NCBI GenBank assembly: GCA_027036755.1 | Contig: JALWDV010000011.1 | Coordinates: 1 to 5,892 of the forward strand | DNA from: Anaerolineae bacterium | GTDB taxonomy: Bacteria; Chloroflexota; Anaerolineae; J102 | Length of the DNA: 5,892 nt | Direction: 5' to 3' | In this document: in pieces, positions 5,773 to 5,892 of the stretch | Position numbering within the stretch: position 1 is the first letter of the stretch | Layout of the letters: each line of letters opens with the position of its first letter | Position numbers and translations under genes: made by a program | The notes under the pieces: generated by a model | What the model was told of the DNA's origin: nothing | Databases searched by the model: none | The model's input: the letters and a program-made list of their open reading frames with translations, nothing else

Positions 5773-5892
5773 AACTACTAAGGTCTCATCACCACTTTTT
5801 GCCACGAAGACACGAAGGATAACGAAGGCACGAAGTGTTTTCTTTATTTTTCCCTTCGTGCCTTCGAAAAACTTCGAGCCTTCGTGGCCTTT
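5771..5892. mobile_element. Second copy of the 154-bp MITE, truncated by the window end
   Basis: The copy begins with the same GTAACTACTAA end and matches 3134-3255 at 119 of 122 positions, with differences at 5830, 5854 and 5889. It is in the same orientation as copy 1, with its left end toward a minus-strand gene (the response regulator, start at 5702). The preceding 8 bp, AAATCTGT (5763-5770), differ from the copy 1 target, as expected for independent insertion. The right end lies outside the window. Confidence 0.85.

Overview
The window looks like a bacterial chromosome fragment of Chloroflexota type (Anaerolineae or Caldilineae would fit). This is inferred from three traits: a lipoprotein with a long Thr-Pro linker behind the lipobox, a Thermus-like group-2 malate dehydrogenase, and intergenic spaces packed with short palindromic repeats. 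No rRNA or tRNA is present, so the assignment is provisional.

Four intact genes all read on the minus strand. In transcription order they are an OmpR/PhoB-family response regulator (5702 to 5013), a DUF1385/YqhQ-type membrane protein (4292 to 3345), malate dehydrogenase mdh (3087 to 2089) and a large multidomain lipoprotein (1931 to 222). They do not look like one operon. A strong intrinsic terminator follows mdh, a good sigma70-like promoter precedes the lipoprotein gene, a weaker hairpin follows the DUF1385 gene, and repeats separate the other genes. Only mdh has a clear metabolic role (TCA cycle). No sensor kinase lies next to the response regulator inside the window.

The main discovery is in the spacers. 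Positions 3134-3287 form a complete 154-bp MITE-like element. It has 11-bp terminal inverted repeats (10 of 11 matching, starting GTAA), an internal imperfect palindrome with about 35-bp arms, and an exact 8-bp target duplication (GTGCGATT) on both sides. It sits 46 bp upstream of the mdh start codon. A second copy in the same orientation begins at 5771, 68 bp upstream of the response-regulator start, and runs off the window end (119 of 122 shared positions identical). GTAA ends plus 8-bp duplications match the IS66 family, so an IS66-type transposase is the proposed mobiliser.

The gap between the response regulator and the DUF1385 gene (4293-5012) holds a decayed plus-strand transposase N-terminus (about 4595-4774). 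It is abutted by a second, unrelated small inverted-repeat element at 4775-4938, which has 37-bp imperfect terminal repeats and two internal hairpins. The left edge (6-142) carries a cluster of four short hairpins, probably a dispersed palindromic repeat. Positions 5726-5772 carry a CACGGAT-type repeat that the second MITE copy abuts.
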